From Microbacterium sp. MYb72 (GTDB lineage Bacteria; Actinomycetota; Actinomycetes; Actinomycetales; Microbacteriaceae): DNA of 49,581 nt. The position numbers and the translations under genes are program-made. The notes beneath the pieces are model-generated. The model did no database searches, was not told the origin of the DNA, and was given only the letters and a program-made list of their open reading frames with translations. Positions 24,766-34,968 of the stretch are shown piece after piece. How positions within the stretch are numbered: the stretch's first letter is position 1; each line of letters starts with the position of its first letter. The stretch covers positions 1-49,581 of the forward strand of contig NZ_PCOT01000031.1 of the NCBI RefSeq assembly GCF_002979415.1. Reading direction: 5' to 3'.

Positions 24766-26061
24766 TCAGCGCAGGTCGTACACGCGCTTGTACTTGCCCT
24801 CGCTGCGGGGGAGCACCCCCGGCTCCTCGACCTGCACCTCGACGCTCGTGCCGATGTGCATCTTGATGCGGTGCCTGAGCACGGCGGCTGCGCCCTCGCA
24901 CTCCTCGGCGCTCAGCGAGGGATGCCGCTCGATCCGCACGGTCAGGGAGTCCATCCGCCCCGCCCGGTGCAGCTCGAGGATGAAGTGCGGGGTCAGGGTC
25001 TCGATGCCGAGCACGATCTCCTCGATCTGGGTGGGGAACAGGTTCACGCCGCGCAGGATGATCATGTCGTCGTTGCGGCCCGTGATCTTCTCGATCCGAC
25101 GCACCGCAGGGTAGGTCGTGCCGGGCAGCAGTCTCGTGAGGTCGCGCGTGCGGTATCGGATCACCGGGAACGCCTCTTTGGTGAGCGACGTGAACACGAG
25201 CTCTCCGAGCTCGCCATCCGGCACAGTGACTCCGGTGTCGCCGTCGATGGTCTCCGGCAGGAAGTGGTCCTCCCAGATGTGCGGACCGTCTTTCGTGAGC
25301 ACGCTCTCGCTCGCGACGCCGGGGCCCATGACCTCGCTCAGGCCGTAGATGTCCACGGCGTCGATGTTCAGGCGCCGCTCGATCTCCCGGCGCATCTCGT
25401 TCGTCCAGGGCTCCGCGCCCAGCACGGCGACCTTCAGCGAGGTCGCGGCAGGGTCGAGGCCGGCGGCCTCCAGAGCATCCGCGATCGTGAGCAGGTAGCT
25501 CGGCGTGCACAGGATCGCATCGGGCTCGAAGTCGGTGATCAACTGCACCTGCCGGGCGGTCTGGCCTCCGGAGATCGGGATGACCGTGGCGCCGAGCCGT
25601 TCGATGCCGGCGTGCGCGCCGAGGCCGCCGGTGAACAGCCCGTAGCCGTACGCGTTGTGCACCTTCATGCCCGCGCGGATGCCCGCGGCGTGCAGTGACC
25701 GCGCGACCAGGTCGCTCCAGCGCTCCAGGTCGCCCGCCGTGTAGCCCACGACGGTCGGCCGGCCGGTGGTCCCCGACGAGGCGTGGATGCGGCGCACATC
25801 GGCCATCGGCACGGCGAACATGCCGAACGGGTAGGTCTCGCGCAGATCGGCCTTGGTCGTGAACGGGAGCCTCTGGACATCGGCGAGCTCGCGGATGTCG
25901 TCGGGATGAACGCCGTGCTCGTCGAAGGTGCGCCGGTACAGCGGCACGTTGTCGTACGCGTGGCGCACGGTCCACTGCAGGCGGCGCAGCTGCAGCTCGG
26001 CGAGCGCATCGCGCGAGTGCAGCTCGGTCTCGGTCCCGATCTCGGGAAGTTCTGAGGTCAT
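24766..26061 (-). CDS. paaK: PaaK, phenylacetate-CoA ligase
   Basis: A 431-residue member of the adenylate-forming (ANL) superfamily that converts phenylacetate, ATP and CoA to phenylacetyl-CoA, the entry step of the pathway. The P-loop is ASSGTTGRPTVVGYT (about residues 93-107); YGLSEVMGPGVA and DRDTTRLLPGTTYP-like sequence (RTRDLTRLLPGTTYP) are the usual aromatic pocket and hinge-region motifs. The C-terminal domain keeps the lysine in EGKYKRVYDLR. It is separated from paaABCDE by recQ and the AIPR gene and is divergent from the aldehyde dehydrogenase gene. Confidence 0.96.
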   Translation of the reverse strand: MTSELPEIGTETELHSRDALAELQLRRLQWTVRHAYDNVPLYRRTFDEHGVHPDDIRELADVQRLPFTTKADLRETYPFGMFAVPMADVRRIHASSGTTGRPTVVGYTAGDLERWSDLVARSLHAAGIRAGMKVHNAYGYGLFTGGLGAHAGIERLGATVIPISGGQTARQVQLITDFEPDAILCTPSYLLTIADALEAAGLDPAATSLKVAVLGAEPWTNEMRREIERRLNIDAVDIYGLSEVMGPGVASESVLTKDGPHIWEDHFLPETIDGDTGVTVPDGELGELVFTSLTKEAFPVIRYRTRDLTRLLPGTTYPAVRRIEKITGRNDDMIILRGVNLFPTQIEEIVLGIETLTPHFILELHRAGRMDSLTVRIERHPSLSAEECEGAAAVLRHRIKMHIGTSVEVQVEEPGVLPRSEGKYKRVYDLR

Positions 26062-26094
26062 GGTCGACTCCTTCGTCGCAGGGGCGGCATCTTC

Positions 26095-26117
26095 ATTTCA
26101 GCGGGTGTCGGTCGGGT
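26095..26117. promoter_or_regulatory. Possible degenerate PaaR site between paaK and aldehyde dehydrogenase
   Basis: ATTTCAG followed six bases later by TCGGTC resembles the operator between paaJ and paaR (ATTTCAG, five bases, TCGGTC), but with one extra base and a poorly kept left half. It lies in the divergent promoter region of paaK and the aldehyde dehydrogenase. Low confidence. Confidence 0.3.
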
Positions 26118-26245
26118 GCGATCTGCCGTACACGTACGCCGCTGTGCCGCGGATGCATGAACGGGTGAAGCCCCTGTCGCGGGCAGCGGCCGGCTCGTAG
26201 GCTCGCCGCAATCGGACGGAGCCGTCCGCGGAGAAGGAGGATGCT

Positions 26246-27655
26246 GTGACCACGACGACGACGCTCCTGGAGGAGATCAGCGTGCCCGAGGGGATCGGTC
26301 GGCCGATCCCCGACGCCGCGACCCGCGAGGTGATCGCGTACGCGCCGGTGCACACCACGGAGGACCTGGACAGGGCCATCGCCGACGCCCGTGCGGCGCA
26401 GCCGGGGTGGGCCGCACTCGGTCACGCCGAGCGCAGCCGCATCCTGCACGCGATCGCCGACGAGATCGAGGCGAACGCGGAGGAGCTCGCGGTGCTGCTC
26501 TCGCGCGAGCAGGGCAAGCCGCTCAACGGACCCAACGCGCGCTTCGAGGTCGGCGCGTGCGCGCTCTGGACCCGCAGCGCCGCGGATACCCCGCTCGAAC
26601 CCGAGGTCGTCTTCGAGGCCGGCGAGTCGAGGGCAGAGGTGCACTACGAGCCGCTCGGCGTCGTCGGCGCGATCGGTCCGTGGAACTGGCCCATGATGAT
26701 CTCGGTCTGGCAGATCGCGCCCTCGCTGCGCATGGGCAACACCGTGGTCGTGAAGCCGAGCGAGTACACGCCGCTCTCGGTGCTCGCGCTCGCCGCGGTG
26801 TTCAACCGGCACCTGCCCGAGGGCGTGCTGACCGTGGTCTCGGGCGACCGCGAGGTGGGCGCGTCGATCGCGGCGCACCCGGGGCTGGACAAGATCATGT
26901 TCACCGGATCGACGGAGACGGGGCGCCGCATCGTGGAGGCCTCGGCGCACAACCTCGCGCGGCTCACGCTCGAGCTGGGCGGGAACGATCCGGGCATCAT
27001 CCTGCCGGGCACCGACATCGCCGCCATCGCCGAGAACCTGTTCTGGGGCATCTTCCTCAACACGGGTCAGACCTGCGCGGCCCTCAAGCGGCTGTACGTG
27101 CACGACTCGCAGTACGAGCAGGTCGTGGAGACGCTCGCGAACCTCGCCGCGGCGATGCCGAGCGGCAACGGGCTCGACGAGGCGAACGTGCTCGGCCCCC
27201 TGCAGAACGAGAAGCAGTTCGACGTCGTGCGCCGGCTCGTGGATGACGCGAGGGCGCGCGGCGCCCGCATCGTGACGGGCGGAGCGGCCGCGCCCGAGCA
27301 CGGACCGCTGTTCTACCAGACGACCGTCGTCGCCGACATCGACGACGGCGCCCCGCTGGTCGACGAGGAGCAGTTCGGCCCCGTGATCCCAGTGATCCGC
27401 TACTCGGAGATCGATGATGCGGTGCGCCGGGCGAATGCGTCGTCGCAGGGACTGGGTGCGTCGGTGTGGTCGTCGGATGCGGATGCCGCGACCGAGGTCG
27501 CCCGTCGGGTGCAGGCCGGGACGGTGTGGATCAACCAGCACGGTGCGATCAACCCGAACGTGCCGTTCGGCGGCATCAAGGCCAGCGGCTACGGGCAGGA
27601 GTTCGGCGTCGCCGGTCTCAAGGCCGTCGCCGCTCCCCAGGTGATCCAGCGCTGA
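26246..27655 (+). CDS. NAD(P)-dependent aldehyde dehydrogenase
   Basis: A 469-residue aldehyde dehydrogenase. Catalytic residues are the Glu of LTLELGGND and the Cys of NTGQTCAALKRLYV; the cofactor loop is FTGSTETGRR and the oxyanion Asn lies in IGPWNWP. It starts at GTG 26246, five bases after AGAAGGAGG. Its position between paaK and the paaI-paaJ block suggests it makes phenylacetate from phenylacetaldehyde (for example from phenylethylamine), but specificity cannot be read from sequence. A close paralogue lies at 47450-48889; both begin with a IPDAATRE motif. The gene is followed by a strong terminator. Confidence 0.9.
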   Translation: MTTTTTLLEEISVPEGIGRPIPDAATREVIAYAPVHTTEDLDRAIADARAAQPGWAALGHAERSRILHAIADEIEANAEELAVLLSREQGKPLNGPNARFEVGACALWTRSAADTPLEPEVVFEAGESRAEVHYEPLGVVGAIGPWNWPMMISVWQIAPSLRMGNTVVVKPSEYTPLSVLALAAVFNRHLPEGVLTVVSGDREVGASIAAHPGLDKIMFTGSTETGRRIVEASAHNLARLTLELGGNDPGIILPGTDIAAIAENLFWGIFLNTGQTCAALKRLYVHDSQYEQVVETLANLAAAMPSGNGLDEANVLGPLQNEKQFDVVRRLVDDARARGARIVTGGAAAPEHGPLFYQTTVVADIDDGAPLVDEEQFGPVIPVIRYSEIDDAVRRANASSQGLGASVWSSDADAATEVARRVQAGTVWINQHGAINPNVPFGGIKASGYGQEFGVAGLKAVAAPQVIQR

Positions 27656-27671
27656 ACCTCTCGAACGCGCG

Positions 27672-27704
27672 GAAGGGCCGGGGTCGTGACGACCCCGGCC
27701 CTTC
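27672..27704. terminator. Strong bidirectional terminator
   Basis: A perfect 15-bp stem, 27672-27686 with 27690-27704, encloses a TGA loop. It sits 16 bases after the aldehyde dehydrogenase stop and 48 bases after the end of the convergent paaI gene on its other side. This is the clearest terminator of the window. Confidence 0.85.
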
Positions 27705-27752
27705 TCTGCGTCAGAGGTGCGCATGGCGGCGGCATCCGTGACGGCCCGCGCC

Positions 27753-28145
27753 TCAGCGCGATGCCGGCCGGTTCGTGGTGATCGAGCGTCCGCGGAACTC
27801 GGCGACGGCATCGCCGATCTCGTCGGTGACCGTGACGTCGTACAGCCCGGTGCGGCCGCTGACCACGCGCCGAACGGCGGTCGCGGTGAGGGTCTGCCCC
27901 GCCCGCGTCGACTTCAGGAAGGTGATGTCGGCTCCTGCGGCCACGGTCACCCGCTCGTCTTCGTTGCACGCGATCGCGAACGCCGTGTCCGCCAGGGCGA
28001 ACACGAGTCCTCCGTGGGTGATCGCGAAGCCGTTCAGCATGTCCTCCCGCACGGGCATCGACACGATCGCGTGCCCCGGCTCGTCGAGTTCGACGACCAT
28101 CCCGAGCATCGCCGAGGCGCTGTCACGCTGCATCATCGGCCTCAT
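27753..28145 (-). CDS. paaI: PaaI, hydroxyphenylacetyl-CoA thioesterase
   Basis: A 130-residue hot-dog-fold thioesterase. The family motif is NGFAITHGGLVFALADTAFA with the catalytic Asp in ADTAFA. It is thought to release CoA from dead-end intermediates of the pathway. ATG 28145 overlaps the paaZ stop by four bases, so this is the last gene of the paaJ-F-H-Z-I operon; the Met two residues later (RPMMQ) is a possible alternative. Confidence 0.92.
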   Translation of the reverse strand: MRPMMQRDSASAMLGMVVELDEPGHAIVSMPVREDMLNGFAITHGGLVFALADTAFAIACNEDERVTVAAGADITFLKSTRAGQTLTATAVRRVVSGRTGLYDVTVTDEIGDAVAEFRGRSITTNRPASR

Positions 28146-30199
28146 GACTTGCTCACCAGCGTCAGCACGTCGTAGGTGGCGACGGTCTCGTCCTCCTGAT
28201 TGCGGATGACGGCATCCCACCGCACCTCGCCGTACTCGTCGGTCTCGCGCGGCGTGATCTGCTTGGCGGTGAGCTCGACGCGGATCTCGTCTCCGGGGGA
28301 GACCGGCGTGAGGAAGCGCAGGTTCTCGAGTCCGTAGTTCGCGAGCACCGGTCCGGGCTCCGGGTCGACGAACAGCCCGGCCGCCCACGAGACGAGCAGG
28401 TAGCCGTGCGCCACGCGCCCGGGGAAGAACGGGTTGGCCGCGGCGGCCTCCTCGTCCATGTGCGCGTAGAAGGTGTCGCCGGTGAAGTGCGCGAAGGTCT
28501 CGATGTCGTCGAGGGTCACCTCGCGCGAAGCCGACACGATCTGATCGCCGATCCGCAGCTCTGCCAGCGACTTGCGGAACGGATGCCGTCCGCCGCTGTG
28601 CGCCGCGGCGCCGGCATGCCACACGCCGGTCAGCGCCGTCAGCATCTCGGGCGATCCCTGCACGGCCGTGCGCTGCATGTGGTGCAGCACGGCGCGGATG
28701 CCGCCGAGCTCCTCGCCGCCGCCGGCCCGCCCGGGACCGCCGTGCACGAGGTTCGGCAGCGGGGAGCCGTGGCCGGTGGAGGATCGGGCATCGTCGCGGT
28801 CGAGCAGCAGCATGCGTCCGTTGAAGGGCGCGATGCGCGTGGCGAGCTCGACGGCCTGTGCGGGGTCGTGCGTCGCGATGCTGGTGACGAGCGAGCCGCC
28901 GCCGCGGGCGACGAGCGCCGCGGCCTCGGCGGTGGTGTCGTACGTGAGCAGCGAGGAGACGGGGCCGAACGCCTCGACGGAGTGCACGGCATCCGACTGC
29001 GCGTCGTCGAAGCGCAGCAGCACGGGCGAGACGAAGGCGCCGTCGGGGGCGTCGCCCACCGTGCCGTCGGCGAGGCGCACCTCGGGGGCGTCGGTCGATC
29101 CGACGACGACCCGGCCGCCGGCGTCCTGCAGGACCCGCACCTGGCGCCGCACCTCGTCGCGCTGAGCTGTCGAGGCGAGCGGACCCATGGTCACGCCCTC
29201 CGCGCGGGGGTCACCCAGCACGGTCTTCTCGGTGATGCGCAACCGCACGGCGGCGATCACGGCGTCCGCGGATGCGGCGGGCACGATCGCCCTGCGGATC
29301 GCGGTGCACTTCTGTCCGGCCTTGGTCGTCATCTCCGTCACGAGCTGGCGGACGTACGCGTCGAACTCGGGGGTGCCCTCCACCGCGTCGGTGCCGAGCA
29401 CGGAGGCGTTGATCGAGTCGGTCTCGGCGGTGAACCGCACGCCGCCCGTCTGCACGGCCGGGTGCGCCTTCAGGCTCTCCGCGGTGGATGCGCTGCCGGT
29501 GAAGCCGACGAGGTCGCCGAGTCGCAGGTTCTCGAACAGCTCGGGCACGCTGCCGCTCACCAGCTGCAGCGATCCTTCGGGCAGCAGCCCCGACTCGACG
29601 AGGATCCGCACCATCGCCTCGGCCAGGTATCCGGTCGGCGTCGCGGGCTTGACGAGCGTCGGCATGCCCGCGAGGAACGCGGGGGCGAACTTCTCCAGAG
29701 AACCCCACACCGGGAAGTTGAAGGCGTTGATCTGCACCGCCACACCGGGGAGGGTCGTGTAGACGTGGCGGCCGAGGAAGGATCCGTCCTTGGAGAGCGG
29801 CTCCACGGGTCCGTCGACGTGCACGGTGCCATTCGGCAGCTCGCGCCGGCCCTTGCCCGAGTAGGAGAAGAGCACGCCGATCCCGCCGTCGATGTCCACC
29901 CACGAGTCGACCTTCGTGGCGCCTGTGCGCGAGGACAGCGCGTACAGCTCGTCCTTGCGCGCGGTGAGGGCGAGCGCGAACTGCTTGAGCAGCACCGCCC
30001 GCTGGTGGAAGGTGAGCGCGGCGAGGCTCCGCTGCCCGGTCGTCCTGGCGAACTCGAGCGCGCCAGCGAGGTCGAGTCCCTCGGTGGACACCCGGGTGAT
30101 CAGCTCGCCGGTGGAGGCGTCGCGGACGTCCGTCGCCCGGTCGGGGGAGGAGGGCGTCCACCACTCGCCGTTGACGTAGCTCGACAGGTACTCGGTCAT
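28142..30199 (-). CDS. paaZ: PaaZ, bifunctional ring-opening hydrolase/semialdehyde dehydrogenase
   Basis: A 685-residue fusion. Residues 1-about 510 are an aldehyde dehydrogenase domain: INAFNFPVWG, GFTGSAS and the catalytic Cys in TKAGQKCTAIRR. Residues about 535-680 are a MaoC-type hydratase with the Asp-His pair in FTGDTFYAHMD, and FPGRVAHGYLLVSW. The hydratase domain opens the oxepin ring and the dehydrogenase oxidises the aldehyde. ATG 30199 follows GAGGAG and overlaps the paaH stop. Both domains look intact. Confidence 0.95.
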   Translation of the reverse strand: MTEYLSSYVNGEWWTPSSPDRATDVRDASTGELITRVSTEGLDLAGALEFARTTGQRSLAALTFHQRAVLLKQFALALTARKDELYALSSRTGATKVDSWVDIDGGIGVLFSYSGKGRRELPNGTVHVDGPVEPLSKDGSFLGRHVYTTLPGVAVQINAFNFPVWGSLEKFAPAFLAGMPTLVKPATPTGYLAEAMVRILVESGLLPEGSLQLVSGSVPELFENLRLGDLVGFTGSASTAESLKAHPAVQTGGVRFTAETDSINASVLGTDAVEGTPEFDAYVRQLVTEMTTKAGQKCTAIRRAIVPAASADAVIAAVRLRITEKTVLGDPRAEGVTMGPLASTAQRDEVRRQVRVLQDAGGRVVVGSTDAPEVRLADGTVGDAPDGAFVSPVLLRFDDAQSDAVHSVEAFGPVSSLLTYDTTAEAAALVARGGGSLVTSIATHDPAQAVELATRIAPFNGRMLLLDRDDARSSTGHGSPLPNLVHGGPGRAGGGEELGGIRAVLHHMQRTAVQGSPEMLTALTGVWHAGAAAHSGGRHPFRKSLAELRIGDQIVSASREVTLDDIETFAHFTGDTFYAHMDEEAAAANPFFPGRVAHGYLLVSWAAGLFVDPEPGPVLANYGLENLRFLTPVSPGDEIRVELTAKQITPRETDEYGEVRWDAVIRNQEDETVATYDVLTLVSKS

Positions 30200-31101
30200 C
30201 TCTCCTCGTTCCATTCGTAGAATCCGCGGCCGGACTTGCGGCCCAGCCGCCCCTCGGCCACCATCCGGCGCAGCAGCTCCGGCGGGGCGAAGCGCTCGCC
30301 GAACGCGCGCTCCAGCTCCTCCGCGATCCCGAGGCGCACATCGAGGCCCACGATGTCCGAGGTGCGCAGCGGGCCGGTGGGATGCCGGTACCCGAGGGTC
30401 ATCGCGGCGTCGATGTCGGCGGCCGATGCGACGCCCTCCTCCAGCATCCGGATCGCTTCGAGGCCGAGCATGACGCCCAGGCGCGAAGACGCGAAGCCGG
30501 GGGAGTCGCGCACGACGATCGGCGTCTTGCCGAGGGCCGCGACCCAGTCGCGGGCGCTCTCGGTGACATCGGGCGCGGTCGCCGTGCCGTGCACGATCTC
30601 GACCAGCGCCGAAGCGGGGACGGGATTGAAGAAGTGCAGGCCCAGGAAGCGCTCCGGGCGCAGGCGCGTGGCGGCGAGGTCGTCGATCGAGATCGACGAC
30701 GTGTTGCTCGCCAGCGTCGCGTGCGCGGGCATGGCGGCCTCCGCGCGGGCGAGAGACTGCTCCTTGAGGTCGCGGTCCTCCGGCACCGCCTCGATCACGA
30801 GGTCGCACTCGCCGAAGGCTGAGATGTCCGTGCCGGTCGTGAGGCGTGAGCGCAGCGCGGTCCCGTCGAGGGAGGCGTCGCGTTCGGCCGAGCGACGGAT
30901 GCTGTCGTCGATGCGGTCGGCCGCGGCATCCGCGCTGGCGTCGTCGCGCTCGACCACGGTCACGTGCGACCCCGCCAGCAGGAACGCGTGCGCGATGCCG
31001 GCGCCCATGCGTCCGCCGCCCAGGACGCCGACGCGTGCCGGCGGGCGTTTCGTCTCGCTGCGCTCGCTCAACGACCGGGGGGTGGGAGCGGGGTCGCTCA
31101 T
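30196..31101 (-). CDS. paaH: PaaH, 3-hydroxyacyl-CoA dehydrogenase
   Basis: A 301-residue NAD-dependent dehydrogenase: dinucleotide fold VGVLGGGRMGAGIAHAFLLAG, catalytic His in LGLHFFNPVP and the C-terminal domain with GYRHPTGPLRTSDIVGLD. It acts on the hydroxylated CoA thioester produced by PaaF. The N-terminal tail (about residues 9-22, SLSERSETKRPPAR) is not homologous to other dehydrogenases and is encoded by a 22-base repeat; it may be dispensable. ATG 31101 overlaps the paaF stop. Confidence 0.93.
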   Translation of the reverse strand: MSDPAPTPRSLSERSETKRPPARVGVLGGGRMGAGIAHAFLLAGSHVTVVERDDASADAAADRIDDSIRRSAERDASLDGTALRSRLTTGTDISAFGECDLVIEAVPEDRDLKEQSLARAEAAMPAHATLASNTSSISIDDLAATRLRPERFLGLHFFNPVPASALVEIVHGTATAPDVTESARDWVAALGKTPIVVRDSPGFASSRLGVMLGLEAIRMLEEGVASAADIDAAMTLGYRHPTGPLRTSDIVGLDVRLGIAEELERAFGERFAPPELLRRMVAEGRLGRKSGRGFYEWNEER

Positions 31102-31137
31102 AGCTTGTTCCTCGCTTCGTCTCGCTGCGCTCGCTCA
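31049..31137. repeat. Two copies of a 22-bp element at the paaH/paaF junction
   Basis: TTCGTCTCGCTGCGCTCGCTC plus A occurs exactly twice, at 31049-31070 and 31116-31137. The first copy encodes the odd N-terminus of PaaH, the second the C-terminal tail of PaaF (RRTERAQRDEARNKL). Sequences of this type recur in many Micrococcales genomes in my recollection and behave like a REP element. Confidence 0.7.
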
Positions 31138-31858
31138 GTGCGGCGCTCCAGGAACGCGGTCATCCTGCGGTGCTTCTCGGGGGACTCGAACAGCTCGGCC
31201 TGCAGCTCGAGCTCGATGGCCGGATGCTGGGCCCTCGGCGTGCGCAGGGCGCGCTTGGTGTGCCGCGTCGCGAGGGGGTCGTTCGCGGCGATCCGATCTG
31301 CGATCGCGTGGGCGGCGGGCAGGAGGTCGTCCGCGGCGTGCACAGCGGAGATCAGCCCCCAGGCCAGCGCCTCCTCGGCATCCAGCGCCCGACCGGTGAG
31401 GAGGAGCTCGCTCGCTCTCGCCTCCCCGACGATCTCGGGCAGTCGCCAGGCGGCGCCCGCCGCGGCGATGATGCCGAGCCCGGTCTCGGGGTTGCCGATC
31501 TTCAGGGCGGGGGTGGCGATGCGGATGTCCGCCGCGTAGGCGAGCTCGGCGCCACCGCCGAGCGCATAGCCGTCGATCGCCGCGATCACGGGCATCGGGA
31601 GTTCGCGGATCCGGATGAACGCGGTCGCGTTGATGCCCTTCCGCGCGTCCTCGGCCGTGCGCTCCCGCAGCTGGGCGATGTCGGCCCCCGCCGCGAAGGT
31701 TCCTCCGGAGCCAGTGAGGATCAGCGTGCGCGGCGCGGCCTCGAGCCCTGCGCACAGCTCGTGCAGGGCATCGATCGTCTCCTGATCGATCGCGTTCCGC
31801 TTCTCCGGGCGGTCCAGGGTCGCGATCACGCGGTCGGCGCGCTCCTCGATGCGCAGCG

Positions 31859-31862
<4 letters not shown>
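31098..31862 (-). CDS. paaF: PaaF-like enoyl-CoA hydratase
   Basis: A 254-residue crotonase. Both hydratase glutamates are present, in YALGGGAELAYAAD and KIGNPETGLGIIAAAG, in contrast to the crotonase at 15407-16177. It is therefore assigned the hydration step of the beta-oxidation stage (PaaF). The start ATG 31862 overlaps the paaJ stop by four bases. The last 15 residues, rich in Arg/Glu, come from the 22-bp repeat. Confidence 0.88.
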
Positions 31863-33046
<1,184 letters not shown>

Positions 33047-33078
33047 CGTCATCCTCCTGTCTGCCGCCACTGGCAGAT

Positions 33079-33098
33079 AATTTCAGACCGATCGGTCA
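33079..33098. promoter_or_regulatory. PaaR operator between paaJ and paaR
   Basis: Contains the perfect palindrome GACCGATCGGTC (33086-33097) in the 109-base region between the divergent paaJ operon and paaR. Its reverse complement agrees with the paaA operator at 15 of 20 positions, including TGACCG, TCG and the terminal AATT. Consistent with autoregulation by PaaR. Confidence 0.7.
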
Positions 33099-33155
33099 GG
33101 AATACATTCTCAGATGAACCGGCGGTTGGCAACTCCGAGATGACAGACTGGTCGC

Positions 33156-33767
33156 ATGCCCCGCACCGATCCCGCAGATCCGACGCCGAAGCGGGGCAGG
33201 CCGGGCTACGACCGCGAGCAGGTGCTCGCCGTCGCGGTGAAGGTGTTCAACGACCACGGCTACGACGCGACCAGCGTCGCCGACCTCACCGCCGCGCTCG
33301 GGCTGACGAAGTCGGCGCTCTACCACCACTTCGACTCCAAGTCCGCGATCCTCGAACTCGCGCTGAACGACGCGCTCGACGGACTGGAGCAGGTCGTGGA
33401 CGACGCCGTGGCGCAGCATCCGCTCGCCGCCGACCGTCTGCGCTCGATCGTCCGAGGAGCCGTTCGCGTGCTCACCGAGAAGCTCCCCTCCGTGACCCTG
33501 CTGCTGCGGGTGCGGGGCAACAGCGAGGTCGAGACGACGGCGCTGCGGCGCCGGCGCGACTTCGACCAGCGGGTCACGGCGATCGTCGCCGAGGCGCAGC
33601 GCGAGGGGCTGATCCGCGATGACGTCGATGCGGCGGTCGCGACCAGGCTCATCTTCGGCATGATCAACTCGGTCGTCGAGTGGTACCGACCAGGCGGCCC
33701 CGTAGACCCCGAAGAGCTCGGCGAGGACATCCTGCGCGTGAGTCTGGACGGGCTCCAGTCGCGCTGA
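33156..33767 (+). CDS. paaR: PaaR, TetR-family repressor
   Basis: A 203-residue TetR-family regulator. The HTH is TSVADLTAALGLTKSALYHHFDSKSAILELAL (split: recognition helix about residues 45-60). The C-terminal domain is helical, as in ligand-binding TetR proteins. Divergent transcription from the paaJ operon and two matching operators in the cluster support the PaaR assignment; the inducer is presumably phenylacetyl-CoA as in known PaaR proteins. ATG 33156 begins a 12-residue Pro-rich lead before the HTH domain. Confidence 0.85.
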   Translation: MPRTDPADPTPKRGRPGYDREQVLAVAVKVFNDHGYDATSVADLTAALGLTKSALYHHFDSKSAILELALNDALDGLEQVVDDAVAQHPLAADRLRSIVRGAVRVLTEKLPSVTLLLRVRGNSEVETTALRRRRDFDQRVTAIVAEAQREGLIRDDVDAAVATRLIFGMINSVVEWYRPGGPVDPEELGEDILRVSLDGLQSR

Positions 33768-33846
33768 CCTCGGGTCGACCTCGCGCGGCGCGCGCCGACG
33801 AACTGCGCGTATGCTGTCCGTCACGCGACGAGGCGAGGAGTGATGG

Positions 33847-34845
33847 ATGGGCGATCGCGAACGCGAGGAGAACCCGGGCAGGGTCGTGCTCGACTGCGGC
33901 GACGTGGCCTCCGCTGAGCGCTTCGACATGTGGACGGATGCCGTGAATCGCAGCTTCGTGCCCCTCCGGGCCTGGTCTGCGGATCCTGCGACCAGGGCGG
34001 GCTTCGCGGGCAAGCTCGTGGCGCAGGAGCTCGGGCCGTTGTCGGTGAGCAGCGTGTCGGGATCGCCCGTTCGCGTGAGCCGCACCAGGAGCGAGATCGC
34101 CCGTGACGACCCCGGCCACATCAAGCTCGGCGTGCAGCTGCAGGGCCGGAGCGTGATCAGCCAGGACGGACGCGATGCCATCCTGCTGCCGGGGGACTTC
34201 GCCGTCTACGACACGACGCGCCCCTACTCCGTCGACTTCGACGACTCGTTCCGCATGCTGGTCGTGATGTTCCCGCTCGAGACCCTCCGCATCGATCGGG
34301 CGCGCCTGAGAGCGCTGACGGCCTCGCGGTTCTCCGGACACGAGGGCGTGAGCGCGATCGCCTCCTCGCTGCTGCGCGCGTTCGACAGCGCCCTCGAAGA
34401 CGGCACGCTCCGCAACCGGATGCCGCTGTCCGACGCCGTGCTCGACATGCTGACCGCTGCCCTCGGGGAACGACTGGAGCTCGTGCTGGACAGCGGAGGG
34501 GATGCCGACCGGAGGGCGCTCCTGACCAGGATCGAGATGTACATCGCCGCGCATCTCGGCGACGCCGAGCTGACGGTCGCTCAGATCGCCGCCGCCCACC
34601 ACGTCTCGGTGCGGTATCTGCAGAAGCTGTTCGAGGGCAGGAACGACACCGTGAGCTCGTGGATCCGGCATCGCCGCCTCGACGCCACCCGTAGAGACCT
34701 GAGCAATCCGACCCAGGTCGGGCAGCAGATCGCGTCGATCGGAGCGCGATGGGGCTTCACCGACGCCACGGCCTTCTCCCGGGCGTTCCGCACGCGGTTC
34801 GGCGTCACGCCGAGCGAGTACCGCGCCGAGGCGCTGCAGCACTGA
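33847..34845 (+). CDS. AraC-family transcriptional regulator
   Basis: A 332-residue regulator. An AraC-binding-like (cupin-type) N-terminal domain spans about residues 20-200 (LGVQLQGRSVISQDGRD, LLPGDFAVYDTTRPY). The C-terminal double HTH has VAQIAAAHHVSVRYLQKLF and IGARWGFTDATAFSRAFRTRFGVTPSEYR. The domain pair is like the NdmR/feaR-type regulators of oxidative catabolism. ATG 33847 is preceded by GAGGAG 6 bases away. It lies 123 bases upstream of the co-directional GMC oxidoreductase gene and probably controls it. Confidence 0.88.
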   Translation: MGDREREENPGRVVLDCGDVASAERFDMWTDAVNRSFVPLRAWSADPATRAGFAGKLVAQELGPLSVSSVSGSPVRVSRTRSEIARDDPGHIKLGVQLQGRSVISQDGRDAILLPGDFAVYDTTRPYSVDFDDSFRMLVVMFPLETLRIDRARLRALTASRFSGHEGVSAIASSLLRAFDSALEDGTLRNRMPLSDAVLDMLTAALGERLELVLDSGGDADRRALLTRIEMYIAAHLGDAELTVAQIAAAHHVSVRYLQKLFEGRNDTVSSWIRHRRLDATRRDLSNPTQVGQQIASIGARWGFTDATAFSRAFRTRFGVTPSEYRAEALQH

Positions 34846-34968
34846 CCCCGGCGATCGTGCGCGTCCGGCACATCGGTGTTCGCCGGTGGCCGGTCGGTTC
34901 CGCCGCATCCGGGCGATTCTGATCTGACAGCGGGCGAAGACCGCCCGGCGTTCAGAGAGGAACGAGCG

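Noticed and set aside
26241..26243. ATG at 26241 as start of the aldehyde dehydrogenase
   Set aside because: It is out of frame and runs into a stop at once; GTG 26246 has the ribosome binding site at the right distance.
26093..27811. Long open frame antisense to the first aldehyde dehydrogenase (and a similar one at 47309-49144)
   Set aside because: Both are His/Arg/Asp-rich mirror frames of the same enzyme family, as expected for antisense shadows of GC-rich genes.
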